Source: Demequina capsici (GTDB taxonomy: Bacteria > Actinomycetota > Actinomycetes > Actinomycetales > Demequinaceae). Taken from it: a stretch of 64,000 nt of DNA. The translations under genes and the position numbers were made by a program. The notes under the pieces are model-generated. The model searched no databases. It was not told the DNA's origin and saw only the letters and a program-made list of their open reading frames with translations. Of the stretch, positions 41,523-50,367 are shown piece after piece. The stretch spans positions 2,046,001 through 2,110,000 of the forward strand of contig NZ_CP134880.1 in assembly GCF_032102965.1 (NCBI RefSeq), given 5' to 3'. The number at the start of each line of letters is the position of its first letter. Positions within the stretch are counted from its first letter, which is position 1.

Positions 41523-42926
41523 GTGACCCGTGTCTACCGCGCCCATGTGTTCCACATCGAGGGCTCCCCCGCGCAGACCGCCGTGCCCGACCACCTCGTG
41601 TCGCTGCCCGACGGAGCGCTCGTGGTCGACGACGCCGGCCGGATCGCGTGGCTCGGCGACTTCGCCGCCCTGCCGACGCCGTACCGCGACGCGCCGGTCA
41701 TCCGTGCCGACTACCTGCTGCCAGGCTTCGTGGACGGCCACATCCACTATCCGCAGTCGTACGCGACCGCCGCACACGGTGGCGGCCAGCTGCTGGAGTG
41801 GCTCGACCACTGCATCTTCCCCACCGAGGGGCAGTTCGCGGATCCCGACTTCGCGGACCGTGCGGCCCGCTACTTCACGCGTCGCCGGATCGCGGCGGGT
41901 ACCACCGCCGCGATGGTCTTCGGATCGGCCTTCCCCGTCGCCCAGGACGCCCTGTACCGGGAGACCCTGCGCGCCGGACTGCGCATCGTGTCCGGGCGTG
42001 GCGTGCAGACCGTCGGCCCGGCCGCCGCGTCGGCGCTTCTCACGGGCGAGCAGGAGGCGATCGACCTGGTGGCCGACGAGATCGACCGATGGCACGCGGT
42101 CGACACGGGCGACCCGCGCACCGCCCGCATCCAGGTGGGCATCGTCCCCCGTTTCTCCCTGTCCGTCACGCGACGCACGCTCGCGGCCATGGGCGAGCTG
42201 TACGACGAGGTCCGCGGCAAGGGCGTGTACTTCCACTCGCACCTCAACGAGAACAACCGCAAGGGCGACGGCGAGATCGCGGCCGTGCTCGGCGGATACG
42301 GGACGAGCACCTACCTCGACACCTACGACGGCCGGTTCGAGGAGGGCTCCAAGGTGGGCGGCAAGACGCTGCTGGGCCGGCGCTCGACGCTCGCGCACGC
42401 CGTGCACTGCCACCCTGTGGAGCTCGCGCGCATGGCAGAGACGGGAACCTCGATCGCGCACTGCCCCACCTCGCAGCTCTTCCTCGGCTCGGGCACGATG
42501 CCGTGGCGGTCCACCTTCGCGTCCGGCGTCAACGTGTCGCTGGGCACCGACGTGGGCGCCGGCGACGAGTGGCTGATCTCGCGCGTCGCCGGCGACGCGT
42601 ACAAGGTGCACATCTCCGAGCCGGGCGAGGACGGCACCGCCATCCACCCTGCCGAGCTCCTCTTCGCGGCGACGCTGGCTGGTGCGAGGGCGCTCGACAT
42701 GGAGCACGCCTTCGGCAACCTCGACGCGGGCAAGGACGCAGACTTCCTGCTGATCGACAAGGCACTGTGGGAACCGCTCGACGGCATGCTCACCATGGGC
42801 ATCCGTTCGGACGACGAGGGCCAGGCCACGCTCGAGGAGCTCTTCACCCTGCTCATGGGGCTGCGTCAGCCCGCCATCGCAGGCGTGTACGTCCAGGGAC
42901 GCAGGGCGATCGCGCCTGAGCTCTGA
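41523..42926 (+). CDS. guaD: Guanine deaminase
   Basis: 467 residues, amidohydrolase. Zinc ligands: H73 and H75 (DGHIHYPQ), a His in FHSHLNENNRKGDGE, a His in LAHAVHCHP and an Asp in SLGTDVGAGDEW. The motif DGHIHYPQ is diagnostic of guanine deaminase, which makes xanthine and ammonia from guanine. GTG at 41523 is chosen because the family N-terminus starts there; the upstream open frame runs through the repeat motifs. No strong Shine-Dalgarno. Its product is the substrate of the xanthine dehydrogenase in this window. Confidence 0.95.
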   Translation: MTRVYRAHVFHIEGSPAQTAVPDHLVSLPDGALVVDDAGRIAWLGDFAALPTPYRDAPVIRADYLLPGFVDGHIHYPQSYATAAHGGGQLLEWLDHCIFPTEGQFADPDFADRAARYFTRRRIAAGTTAAMVFGSAFPVAQDALYRETLRAGLRIVSGRGVQTVGPAAASALLTGEQEAIDLVADEIDRWHAVDTGDPRTARIQVGIVPRFSLSVTRRTLAAMGELYDEVRGKGVYFHSHLNENNRKGDGEIAAVLGGYGTSTYLDTYDGRFEEGSKVGGKTLLGRRSTLAHAVHCHPVELARMAETGTSIAHCPTSQLFLGSGTMPWRSTFASGVNVSLGTDVGAGDEWLISRVAGDAYKVHISEPGEDGTAIHPAELLFAATLAGARALDMEHAFGNLDAGKDADFLLIDKALWEPLDGMLTMGIRSDDEGQATLEELFTLLMGLRQPAIAGVYVQGRRAIAPEL

Positions 42927-43006
42927 GACCTGACGCTCGCCTCCGCCCGCCGTGCCGGTGTCATCCCTGCTACGTTGAGCATGGCTCGAGGTGCGGAGGG
43001 TCCCCG

Positions 43007-43345
43007 ATGAACGACAGCCAGACAGCCAGGGCAGGGTCAGCTGCGCGGCGGGTGCTCGCGGTCGTCTTCGTGGCTGCCGTGCTCGCGGGGGTGGTCCTGG
43101 TCGGGCGGCAGCTCTCGGCGCCGATCACCGCCCCGTCCGTGGTGGGCATGACGGTGAGCGAGGCGGAGGCGACGCTCGCGGAGGCGGGCATCCACATCAC
43201 GACGGATCCTTCCTATGCGGACGCCGTGGTGGTGGCGCAGCAGCCGATCGCGGGCGACCCCTGGACGGAGTCGGACGGCTTCGTGCTCACCTACACGTCC
43301 ACCTCCGGCGCGCAGCACATCAGGGATATCGGCGCGGAGGACTGA
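43007..43345 (+). CDS. Small membrane-anchored PASTA-domain protein
   Basis: 112 residues. One membrane helix (about 13-34, RRVLAVVFVAAVLAGVVLVG) and a single extracellular PASTA domain (APSVVGMTVSEAEATLAEAG; QQPIAG). PASTA domains bind muropeptides or beta-lactams, usually in Ser/Thr kinases and PBPs; a stand-alone one may be a wall sensor or scaffold. ATG 43007 has GGAGGG upstream, and a TACGTT -10 lies near 42970. A small gene of unknown function follows on the same strand. Confidence 0.8.
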   Translation: MNDSQTARAGSAARRVLAVVFVAAVLAGVVLVGRQLSAPITAPSVVGMTVSEAEATLAEAGIHITTDPSYADAVVVAQQPIAGDPWTESDGFVLTYTSTSGAQHIRDIGAED

Positions 43346-43391
43346 CGGCCGTCACTCGAGCACGCCGCGTCGGCATGCGAGAATTCCCCGC

Positions 43392-43703
43392 ATGCCTGTC
43401 GTCTCCGATCGCATCTCCGAGCGCGTCACCGAGGACTTCGGCACGTCCGCACCGCAGGTGCTCAGCGCGCTGGAGAGGCTCGGCGTCGACGTCGATGTCG
43501 ACCCGGAGCGCGTCCATGCCGCGGTGCTGCTGGTCTCGCGTCGCAGCCGCACGATGCTCGACGACGCGCTCGAGCACGCCGGGTCCGACTGGCGAGACCT
43601 GCTGGAACGTGCGGGCCTGGCGGACGACGGTTGGCGGCAGCGCGTGGACGACGAGTTCGGCAGGGCCGTGGCGACCCAGGCTCGGCGCGCCGACCACCTT
43701 TAG
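43392..43703 (+). CDS. Hypothetical small cytosolic protein
   Basis: 103 residues, soluble, mostly helical by composition (SERVTEDFGTSAPQVLSALE; ARRADHL at the end). No signal peptide, membrane helix or known motif is seen. ATG 43392 is 46 nt after the PASTA gene; no clear Shine-Dalgarno. Its stop codon overlaps the end of the convergent NlpC/P60 gene. It is retained because no better frame exists and the frame has good third-position GC. Confidence 0.5.
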   Translation: MPVVSDRISERVTEDFGTSAPQVLSALERLGVDVDVDPERVHAAVLLVSRRSRTMLDDALEHAGSDWRDLLERAGLADDGWRQRVDDEFGRAVATQARRADHL

Positions 43704-44386
43704 CCGAGCACCCGCCTGATCGCGGTGGGAGTCTCGTACACGGCACGCTCCGTGACCTTCGCGCCACGGTGCGGTGCGTCGATCATCCTGCCGTCACCGA
43801 CGTAGATGCCGATGTGGGAGCCGCCGTTGAAGATCAGCAGGTCTCCCGGCTTGGCGTCGTCCATCGAGGCGACGGCCGTGCCGATCCTGCCCTGATCGCG
43901 CGCGACACGCGGGATGTCGGTCACGCCAAGGTCCGCGAAGGAGCGCTGGACGAGCCCGGAGCAGTCGAGGCCGCCCTCGGACAGCGACTCTCCGCCCCAC
44001 ACGTAGGGCGTGCCGATGTACCTGCGTGCCGCGTCGACCAGATCCTGGCCGTCGACCCCTGACGAGGTGGGCGCCGCAGCGGTCGCGGTCGACACGCCCG
44101 TGAGCGCTGTCAACGTGCTCAGGAAGGTGGCCGACGTGCCCACGCCGCTCGTGAAGTCCACGCCGGACAGGAGGCTGCTGAGGCTGCTCGAAAGGTCGGC
44201 GGTCGAGCCTGTGCCGGCTCCGTTCGAGAACAGGCCGACGGCGCTGGCGAGCGCGGACGCGAACTCGGTGTCCGAGGCCGCGGAGCTCTCCGTGGCGGAG
44301 CCCGTGGAGGCGGCGGCGCTCGACGACGTGAGCGCCGACAGCTGGGTGACGCGTGCCTGCATCGAGGCGAGGGAGTCGATCGTCAC
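43700..44386 (-). CDS. NlpC/P60 (C40) cell-wall peptidase without signal peptide
   Basis: 228 residues. The C-terminal C40 domain (about 112-228) has catalytic Cys142 (GLDCSGLVQRSF) and His191 (GSHIGIYVGDG). It cleaves D-gamma-glutamyl-diaminopimelate bonds in peptidoglycan. The N-terminal ~100 residues are Ser/Thr/Ala-rich and begin TIDSLASMQARVTQL, like C40 proteins of actinobacterial flagellar clusters, with no Sec signal. GTG at 44386 was chosen because GGAGGTG lies at 44393-44399; a longer in-frame start adds non-homologous residues. How it would be exported is unclear. Confidence 0.85.
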   Translation of the reverse strand: MTIDSLASMQARVTQLSALTSSSAAASTGSATESSAASDTEFASALASAVGLFSNGAGTGSTADLSSSLSSLLSGVDFTSGVGTSATFLSTLTALTGVSTATAAAPTSSGVDGQDLVDAARRYIGTPYVWGGESLSEGGLDCSGLVQRSFADLGVTDIPRVARDQGRIGTAVASMDDAKPGDLLIFNGGSHIGIYVGDGRMIDAPHRGAKVTERAVYETPTAIRRVLG

Positions 44387-44603
44387 GGGGCACACCTCCG
44401 GCAGGGTCCTGGTCGGCCGATCCGTGGCGCGCGAAACGAGCGATCCGTGCTCGCCGGTCTCATCGGCCACCAGGCTGTCTTGCTGAGCCTTTCGGGCCCG
44501 GCACATGAAAGTCATGCCTGGACCAGGGGCGACGGCGGACCGCCTGAGACCTGCGGGGCATTACCCCGCCCACGGTCCCGGTGACCCACCGCCCGGAGCG
44601 GAC

Positions 44604-44616
44604 TAGCCTGTAAGGC
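44604..44616 (+). promoter_or_regulatory. Leaderless -10 element of pgi
   Basis: TAGCCT (44604-44609) ends 7 nt before the GTG start at 44617; no Shine-Dalgarno is present. Confidence 0.5.
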
Positions 44617-46296
44617 GTGAACGCACCCATCGACTGCACCTCCACGTCCGCGTGGGCCGAGCTCGAGGCCCACAAGTCCACCTTCACCCCCGACCTGCGT
44701 GGCTGGTTCGCCGCCGACGCCGGGCGTGTGGAGCGCTTCAGCCTCCCGTTGGCCGACCTCCACGTCGACCTGTCGAAGAATCTCGTGACCGATGAGATCC
44801 TCGCCTCGCTCGTGAAGCTCGCCCAGGAGGCCGGCGTGGCCGACCGCTACGCCGCGATGCTCGCAGGCGAGCACATCAACACGACCGAGGACCGCGCGGT
44901 GCTCCACACCGCGCTCCGCCGCCCCGCCGGCATGGAGCCGGCGCTGGTGGTCGACGGCCAGGATGTCGACGCCGACGTGCAGGAGGTGCTCGCCTCCATG
45001 TCCGCCTTCGCCGAGCGGGTCCGCTCGGGCGAGTGGAAGGGCATCACCGGCAAGACCGTGGAGACCGTCGTCAACATCGGCATCGGTGGCTCGGACCTGG
45101 GCCCCGTGATGGTCTACGAGACGCTTGAGCCCTACGCCACCGCCGGCATCTCTGCCCGCTTCGTCTCCAACATCGACCCGACGGACATGGCCCAGAAGGT
45201 CAAGGGCCTCGACCCCGAGACGACACTGTTCATCGTCGCGTCGAAGACCTTCACCACGCTCGAGACCCTCACCAACGCCCGACTGGCTCGTGACTGGCTG
45301 TGGACCGCGCTCGCAGAGGCCGGCGTGGCCGTCGGCACCGACGAGGAGAAGTCGGCCGCCGTCGCGCACCACTTCGTCGCCGTCTCCACCGCGCTGGACA
45401 AGGTCGAGGCCTTCGGAATCGACCCGACGAACGCATTCGGGTTCTGGAACTGGGTCGGCGGCCGCTACTCCGTCGATTCGGCGATCGGCCTCCCGCTCAG
45501 CATCGCGCTCGGCCCGGACGTCTTCGGCGATCTGCTCGAGGGCTTCCACGCCGTGGACCGCCACGTGGCCGAGACCCCGCTGGAGAAGAACGTGCCCGTC
45601 CTGATGGGCCTGCTCAACATCTGGTACGTGAACTTCCTGGGCGCCCAGTCGCACGCGGTGCTGCCGTACGCGCAGCAGCTGCACCGCTTCCCTGCGTATC
45701 TGCAGCAGCTCACCATGGAGTCCAACGGCAAGTCGGTGCGCTGGGACGGCACGCCCGTCTCCACCGAGACCGGCGAGATCTTCTGGGGCGAGCCCGGCAC
45801 GAACGGCCAGCACGCCTTCTACCAGCTGATCCACCAGGGCACCAAGCTGATCCCGGCCGACTTCATCGCCGTGGTGAACCCGGCCTACCCGCTCGAGGAC
45901 GGCGGCCAGGACGTGCACGCGCTGTTCCTTGCGAACTACCTCGCGCAGACCAAGGCGCTGGCCTTCGGCAAGACGGCCGAGGAGGTGGAGGCCGAGGGCA
46001 CCACCGGCGCGCTCGTCGCCGCACGCACCTTCGCGGGCAACAAGCCGACCACGTCGATCTTCGCGCCGTCGCTCACCCCGCAGGTGCTGGGCCAGCTGAT
46101 CGCCCTGTACGAGCACATCACGTTCACGCAGGGCGTCATCTGGGGCATCAACTCGTTCGACCAGTGGGGTGTGGAGCTGGGCAAGAAGCTCGCGCTCGAG
46201 ATCGCTCCCGCGATCGAGGGCGACGACGCGGCGCTCGCCTCGCAGGACGCCTCCACGCAGGCGCTCATCGCCTACTACCGGGCCAACCGCAAGTAG
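44617..46296 (+). CDS. pgi: Glucose-6-phosphate isomerase
   Basis: 559 residues. PGI signatures are visible: [20 protein letters not shown] (sugar-phosphate site), FNW-type [20 protein letters not shown], and the C-terminal [16 protein letters not shown]. The catalytic Glu is in the [13 protein letters not shown] region. It interconverts glucose 6-phosphate and fructose 6-phosphate. The start is GTG with a leaderless promoter. Two consecutive hairpins follow the gene. Confidence 0.97.
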   Translation: MNAPIDCTSTSAWAELEAHKSTFTPDLRGWFAADAGRVERFSLPLADLHVDLSKNLVTDEILASLVKLAQEAGVADRYAAMLAGEHINTTEDRAVLHTALRRPAGMEPALVVDGQDVDADVQEVLASMSAFAERVRSGEWKGITGKTVETVVNIGIGGSDLGPVMVYETLEPYATAGISARFVSNIDPTDMAQKVKGLDPETTLFIVASKTFTTLETLTNARLARDWLWTALAEAGVAVGTDEEKSAAVAHHFVAVSTALDKVEAFGIDPTNAFGFWNWVGGRYSVDSAIGLPLSIALGPDVFGDLLEGFHAVDRHVAETPLEKNVPVLMGLLNIWYVNFLGAQSHAVLPYAQQLHRFPAYLQQLTMESNGKSVRWDGTPVSTETGEIFWGEPGTNGQHAFYQLIHQGTKLIPADFIAVVNPAYPLEDGGQDVHALFLANYLAQTKALAFGKTAEEVEAEGTTGALVAARTFAGNKPTTSIFAPSLTPQVLGQLIALYEHITFTQGVIWGINSFDQWGVELGKKLALEIAPAIEGDDAALASQDASTQALIAYYRANRK

Positions 46297-46299
46297 CAG

Positions 46300-46334
46300 A
46301 TCAGGTTCCCTGCGGCCTCCGCCGGGAACCTGAT
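46300..46334 (+). terminator. Hairpin immediately after pgi
   Basis: 11-bp stem (46300-46310 with 46324-46334) and a 13-nt loop, 3 nt after the pgi stop. Confidence 0.65.
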
Positions 46335-46387
46335 TGTGGCTCAGCGGGTTCGCGGTCGCCGCTCGTCGGCCGCACCGCGGACGTGAA

Positions 46388-46421
46388 GAGGGGCCGGTCA
46401 CCGCACGGTGGCCGGCCCCTC
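46388..46421. terminator. Strong hairpin between pgi and convergent methyltransferase
   Basis: About 15 paired bases (46388-46402 with 46407-46421, one G-T wobble) with a tight GCAC loop. It lies 15 nt beyond the methyltransferase stop and can act in both directions. Confidence 0.7.
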
Positions 46422-46436
46422 GTGCGTGCGGGAGGT

Positions 46437-47237
46437 TCAGCGTCGGCGTGCTCGCCGCCCTCCTTCGGCAGCGCCGCGGGTAGGTTCGGGTCGACGGAAC
46501 AGCCCGTACATCAGGTACGGCTCGCCGAAGGTCGCCGAGTCCTCGCCCTGCGGCTCCATGGGTCGGATCTCGACCTCCTCGAAGTCGGAGAAGATCCAGC
46601 GAAGGTCGTCAGCCGCGAAGCCCATGCCCGCCTCGAACCGCCCATCGAGGTACAGCTGCTCGTCCGGAGCCGAGCTCCCCATCTCTCCGCGGACGAAGCA
46701 TGTGACGGCGAAAAGGCCGCCCGGCGCGAGCACCCTCTCCAGCAGCCGGAGGTAGCCGATGCGACGGTGCGGCGCCAGGTGATGCAGGCACCCGGAGTCA
46801 TACACGAGGTCGTAGGGGCCTGGAAGCGCCACCGGCGGCAGGCTGAACGCGTCTCCGCACACGAACTGGACGTCGAGGCCCCGGCCGGCGGCGCGCTCGC
46901 GGCCCCACGCGACCGCCTCGCCCGACAGGTCGACGGCATCGACCCTGACGCCGTGCGAGGCCAGGTGCAGCGCGTTGCGGCCCGGGCCCGATCCCAGGTC
47001 GAGGGCGCGTTGGCCGGGGCGGACCCTCCCGCCGTCGATCAGCGACACGAGCGACTCGTCCGGCTTGTCCGCGAAGAACGGGATCCGCTTGTCGCGGTCG
47101 CCGTAGAACGTGTCCCACCAGGCGGCGCCTGCCTCGGAGGACCACCGGTCGGAGTCACGGTCGAACAGGCCGTCCAGAAGAACCAGCAGGTCATCGACGG
47201 AGCGGATGTGGCGTGGGGGTTCGGGCGTGTCGTTCAC
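46437..47237 (-). CDS. Class I SAM-dependent methyltransferase
   Basis: 266 residues. SAM-binding motif I ALDLGSGPGRNALHLA, acidic motif VDAVDLSGEAVAW and VLAPGGLFAVTCFV define the fold. The region YDLVYDSGCLHHLAPHRR resembles thiopurine/tellurite-type methyltransferases and TehB-like proteins; the acceptor is unknown. The start is GTG at 47237 with TAGGTT 6 nt upstream (leaderless). Convergent with pgi. Confidence 0.87.
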   Translation of the reverse strand: MNDTPEPPRHIRSVDDLLVLLDGLFDRDSDRWSSEAGAAWWDTFYGDRDKRIPFFADKPDESLVSLIDGGRVRPGQRALDLGSGPGRNALHLASHGVRVDAVDLSGEAVAWGRERAAGRGLDVQFVCGDAFSLPPVALPGPYDLVYDSGCLHHLAPHRRIGYLRLLERVLAPGGLFAVTCFVRGEMGSSAPDEQLYLDGRFEAGMGFAADDLRWIFSDFEEVEIRPMEPQGEDSATFGEPYLMYGLFRRPEPTRGAAEGGRRARRR

Positions 47238-47249
47238 CGGCCCAACCTA
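47238..47249 (-). promoter_or_regulatory. Leaderless -10 element of the methyltransferase gene
   Basis: On the minus strand TAGGTT (47249-47244), 6 nt, then the GTG start at 47237. Confidence 0.45.
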
Positions 47250-47438
47250 TACGGACATACCAGCGTATTCAGGGCTCAAGGTCCCTTCTGGGGACGGTCC
47301 CACCCGGACGGGTCGCCCGTGATCGGATCGACGCGCGCCACGGGTCTCGGCCGCCCGGCATAGACTCGCCTACCATCTGTAAAGTGATCAGGTGAGCCGC
47401 TCCGCGCGCCACCCCTCCCGACGACGTGAAGGACCCTC

Positions 47439-48407
47439 GTGAACTCCGACCTCAGCCTCGACGACATCCACATGCGCGATCCCTTCATCGTCGAGACCTC
47501 CCCTGGCGCCTTCGTCCTGTACGGCACCACGGACGACAACATCTGGGGCGGCCCCGCCACCGGTTTCGACTGCTACACGAGCGACGACCTTCTCACGTGG
47601 CGCGGTCCCCATGAGGCCTTCCGCCCGCCGGTCGGGTTCTGGTCCGAGTCCCAGTTCTGGGCGCCTGAGGTGCATCGGCGGCATGACCGCTGGTACATGA
47701 TCGCCACGTTCCTGCACGCCGGCACCGGGGTCCGCGGCGTCGGCGTCCTCGCGTCGGACTCCCCCACGGGTCCGTTCATCCCCTGGAGCGACGGCCCGGT
47801 CACCCCCGCCGACACGCCCAGCATCGACGGCACGCTGTTCGTGGACGACGCCGACCAGGCGTGGCTCGTCTACAGCCGAGGGGCGGAGCTGATCGGCCCG
47901 CACGACGGCGACCCCTCCGACGGCGCCATGTACGCACTGCGGCTCGACCGCGATCTGCGACTGCCGATCGGCGAGCCGGCCCTGCTGTTCCACGCGTCCG
48001 CCGCACCGTGGAGCAGACCCCTGAGGTTCCACGCGGGCGGCCCGTCCGCGACGGACCTTGGGCTGGCGGAGGACCCTCGGTTCACCGACGGCCCGTTCCT
48101 GGTTCGCAGCGCCGACGGCACGCTGATCATGATCTGGTCCAGCTTCAGCGAGCATGGCTACGCCGTCGGACAAGCGCGGTCCTCGTCCGGCGAGATCCTG
48201 GGCCCGTGGGCGCAGAGCGACGAGCTCGTGTGGGCTAGCGACGGCGGCCATGGCATGCTGCTGCGAACCCGCGCCGGCGAGGATCTCCTCGTGATCCATT
48301 CGCCCAACGACACTCCCGCGGAGCGCCCCATGATGGTCCGCGTCATCATCGCCGACGGGAAGGTGCGGGCCGCGACCGCGCCCCGCGGAGGGAGCGACGG
48401 ACGGTAG
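47439..48407 (+). CDS. Glycoside hydrolase family 43-like protein (five-bladed beta-propeller)
   Basis: 322 residues, no signal peptide, so intracellular. The nucleophile-activating Asp is D14 (HMRDPFIVET); SQFWAPEVHRRHDRWYMIAT is the second blade with the conserved WAPE; ASDSPTGPFIPW and PSIDGTLFVDDADQAWLVYS follow. At the usual general-acid position the sequence reads RFTDGPFLVR, with Asp where most GH43 enzymes have Glu; subfamilies with TDG exist. It probably trims arabino- or xylo-oligosaccharides, fitting the xylose genes in the window. GTG start at 47439. Confidence 0.85.
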   Translation: MNSDLSLDDIHMRDPFIVETSPGAFVLYGTTDDNIWGGPATGFDCYTSDDLLTWRGPHEAFRPPVGFWSESQFWAPEVHRRHDRWYMIATFLHAGTGVRGVGVLASDSPTGPFIPWSDGPVTPADTPSIDGTLFVDDADQAWLVYSRGAELIGPHDGDPSDGAMYALRLDRDLRLPIGEPALLFHASAAPWSRPLRFHAGGPSATDLGLAEDPRFTDGPFLVRSADGTLIMIWSSFSEHGYAVGQARSSSGEILGPWAQSDELVWASDGGHGMLLRTRAGEDLLVIHSPNDTPAERPMMVRVIIADGKVRAATAPRGGSDGR

Positions 48408-48411
48408 CCGG

Positions 48412-48714
48412 TCAGCGACCCGCGAGCGCCTCGACCAGCTGCGCGACCGTCGGCGCGCCGCTCAGGCCCTCGGGGGTCCTGTACAGCCGACACGAGAGCC
48501 CAGCGACAGCGTCGGCCGCGGGGAACAGGTCCGCACCGTCCACGCGGAACGTGGGAGAACCAGGGAACTCGAGCGTCGCGGCGTGGGCCTCGTCGGTCAC
48601 GCACACCCTCTCCACCGTGCTGGTGCCGCAGGCGCGCCCCAAGGCGACGATCAGCCGAGACTCGGCCTCGCGCCAGCTGGGGCATCCGTCGAAGTAAAGC
48701 AGCTCCACCCGCAT
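48412..48714 (-). CDS. Thioredoxin-fold protein with single Cys (thioredoxin/DsbA-like)
   Basis: 100 residues. It starts MRVELLYFDGCPSWREAE, typical of small thioredoxin-like proteins found near mercury or other thiol-stress genes; only one Cys (C11) remains of the CxxC, with further cysteines at about 29, 38 and 75. GSPTFRVDGADLF carries the cis-Pro region. Function unknown; possibly a thiol reductase or metal-trafficking protein. It is convergent with GH43, 4 nt apart. The start has no Shine-Dalgarno; a CATGAT 6 nt upstream is a weak -10 candidate. Confidence 0.75.
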   Translation of the reverse strand: MRVELLYFDGCPSWREAESRLIVALGRACGTSTVERVCVTDEAHAATLEFPGSPTFRVDGADLFPAADAVAGLSCRLYRTPEGLSGAPTVAQLVEALAGR

Positions 48715-48754
48715 GCAGCCATCATGCGCCGTGGGGCGCCACCCTGCACCGCGG

Positions 48755-49477
48755 TCAGCCCACAGACGTCGCCCTCGTCAGGGCGCCGAGCGCCACCGAC
48801 ACCATGGCAGCGAACGTCCTCTCACGCTCGTCGGCCTCCAGGAACTCGCCCTTGACCACGTGATCGGAGACGGTGCCCACCATGAGCGCCTCGACGCCTT
48901 CCGCTGCCGCGACCGCGTAGAGGCCGGCCGCCTCCATCTCCACCGCGAGCGTGCCGTAGGCGGCCAGACGCGGCACCAGGGTCTCGTCGGGCTGGTAGAA
49001 CGCGTCGGACGTGAGCACGGGGCCGACGCGCAGGGGCGCGCCCGTCTCGTCCGCATGGTCCGCGGCCGCGCGAAGCAGGGTGAACGACGGAGCATGCGAG
49101 TAGTGCACACCCGGAAGCCGCTGCGCCGTCATCGCGGAGTCGGTGTGCGCGGACGACGCGGCGACCACGTCGCCGAGCTGCAGGTCCATGTGGATGCCGC
49201 CCACCGTGCCGACGCGCACCAGCCGCTTCACGCCATAGTGGCGGATCAGCTCGGTGGTGTAGATCGTCGCGGACGGCATCCCCATGCCTGTCGCCATGAC
49301 CGACATCGGACGTCCCTGGTAGGTGCCCGTGTAACCGAGGATGCCGCGTACCTCGGTGACGAGCTCGGCGTCGTCGAGGAACGTCTCGGCGATGCGGGTG
49401 GCACGGCGAGGGTCGCCCGGAAGCAGGATGTCAGGTGCGAAGGCGCCGTCGGGCGCGGAGATGTGAGGCGTAGGCAT
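48755..49477 (-). CDS. deoD: Purine-nucleoside phosphorylase, DeoD (trimeric/hexameric) type
   Basis: 240 residues. Phosphate- and nucleoside-site motifs: LLPGDPRRATRIAETFL, GMGMPSATIYTTELI, VRVGTVGGIHMDLQLGDVV and AVEMEAAGLYAVA; the catalytic Asp is in TVSDHVV. It phosphorolyses purine nucleosides to the free base and (deoxy)ribose 1-phosphate, feeding the purine-degradation genes. The start has TAGGCT (49490-49485) 7 nt upstream, a leaderless promoter. Confidence 0.95.
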   Translation of the reverse strand: MPTPHISAPDGAFAPDILLPGDPRRATRIAETFLDDAELVTEVRGILGYTGTYQGRPMSVMATGMGMPSATIYTTELIRHYGVKRLVRVGTVGGIHMDLQLGDVVAASSAHTDSAMTAQRLPGVHYSHAPSFTLLRAAADHADETGAPLRVGPVLTSDAFYQPDETLVPRLAAYGTLAVEMEAAGLYAVAAAEGVEALMVGTVSDHVVKGEFLEADERERTFAAMVSVALGALTRATSVG

Positions 49478-49490
49478 GCAGCCGAGCCTA
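49478..49490 (-). promoter_or_regulatory. Leaderless -10 element of deoD
   Basis: On the minus strand TAGGCT (49490-49485), 7 nt, then ATG at 49477. Confidence 0.5.
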
Positions 49491-49520
49491 GACGGCTCCG
49501 CGTTTCATACGGATGACGGC

Positions 49521-50174
49521 CTAGCCCTGGGCAGCACCCGTCGCGGCCCGCTCCCGCGAACGCTCGAGAGCCGTCGCGAAGAGCTCCACCGGCTGAGCGC
49601 CGGAGACCGCGAACGCACGGTCGAACACGAAGAAGGGCACCCCGTTCGCTCCGAGCGCTGCCGCCTCGTCGATGTCGGCCTGCACCTCGTCGTCGTACCG
49701 GTCCGTGGCGAGCATCGCGCGCACCGCGCTGCCGTCCAGCCCGACCTCCTCGGCGAGCCCGGACAGCACGTCCAGGTCGTCGACGATCGCGCCCTCGGTG
49801 AACTGCGCCTTCAGCAGGCGATCCTTCATCGGGCCTCCGAGGCCGCGCTCCTGCGCCATGTGGAGCACACGGTGCGCGTCACGGGTGTTCGCCTGGATGT
49901 AGTCGTCGAAGTTGTACTCGAGACCCTCCTCGGCGCCCAGGTCGATCAGCCGCTGGTTCATCTGCGCGATCTGCTCCACGGGCGCGTTGAACTTCTTGGA
50001 CAGCGCCTCCGCGTGCGGCGTGTGCTCGCCGTGCGGGATCGACGGGTCCAGCTGGAAGCTCTTCCACGTGACCGTGACCTCACCGTCGAATGCGTCGATC
50101 GCCTTCTCCAGCCGATGCTTGCCCAGGTAGCACCAGGGGCATGCGACATCGGACCAGACCTCGACGTTGACCAT
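49521..50174 (-). CDS. DsbA-family oxidoreductase (FrnE-like, cytosolic)
   Basis: 217 residues. The redox motif CPWC (C12-C15, in SDVACPWCYLG) and the FrnE-type helical insertion (LSKKFNAPVEQIAQMNQRL) are clear; GVPFFVFDRAFAVSGAQP holds the cis-Pro. No signal peptide, so it acts in the cytosol as a thiol-disulfide oxidoreductase or 2-hydroxychromene isomerase-like enzyme. ATG 50174 has a GGAAGGAG Shine-Dalgarno; a longer in-frame start would add about 33 unrelated residues. Confidence 0.9.
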   Translation of the reverse strand: MVNVEVWSDVACPWCYLGKHRLEKAIDAFDGEVTVTWKSFQLDPSIPHGEHTPHAEALSKKFNAPVEQIAQMNQRLIDLGAEEGLEYNFDDYIQANTRDAHRVLHMAQERGLGGPMKDRLLKAQFTEGAIVDDLDVLSGLAEEVGLDGSAVRAMLATDRYDDEVQADIDEAAALGANGVPFFVFDRAFAVSGAQPVELFATALERSRERAATGAAQG

Positions 50175-50301
50175 GTCGGACTCCTTCCAGGGCGACGCGC
50201 TGCCCTCGCACGGGTCGCGTCGTGACGTGTGAAGAGGGTTCACCCGGGGACCGGCGAACCCTCTGCCGACCACAACCGAGCCGCCTAGCGATCCATTCCC
50301 G

Positions 50302-50313
50302 GGACTTCGGTCC
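50302..50313 (-). terminator. Small hairpin with tetraloop downstream of the dihydrofolate-reductase-like gene
   Basis: GGAC-TTCG-GTCC on the plus strand (read GGAC-CGAA-GTCC on the minus strand). A 4-bp stem, so only a weak terminator candidate for the minus-strand operon ending at 50368. Confidence 0.3.
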
Positions 50314-50367
50314 TTCTTGCGCGGCGGAGCGCAGGCTGCGAGCGCGGTGGCACCTGGCCGGCCGCTG

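Noticed and set aside
44512..46401. Long minus-strand open frame antisense to pgi (about 630 codons)
   Set aside because: Same cause; no recognisable domain, and pgi is unambiguous.
46300..46436. Attenuator or riboswitch after pgi
   Set aside because: Two consecutive hairpins between convergent genes are better explained as terminators.
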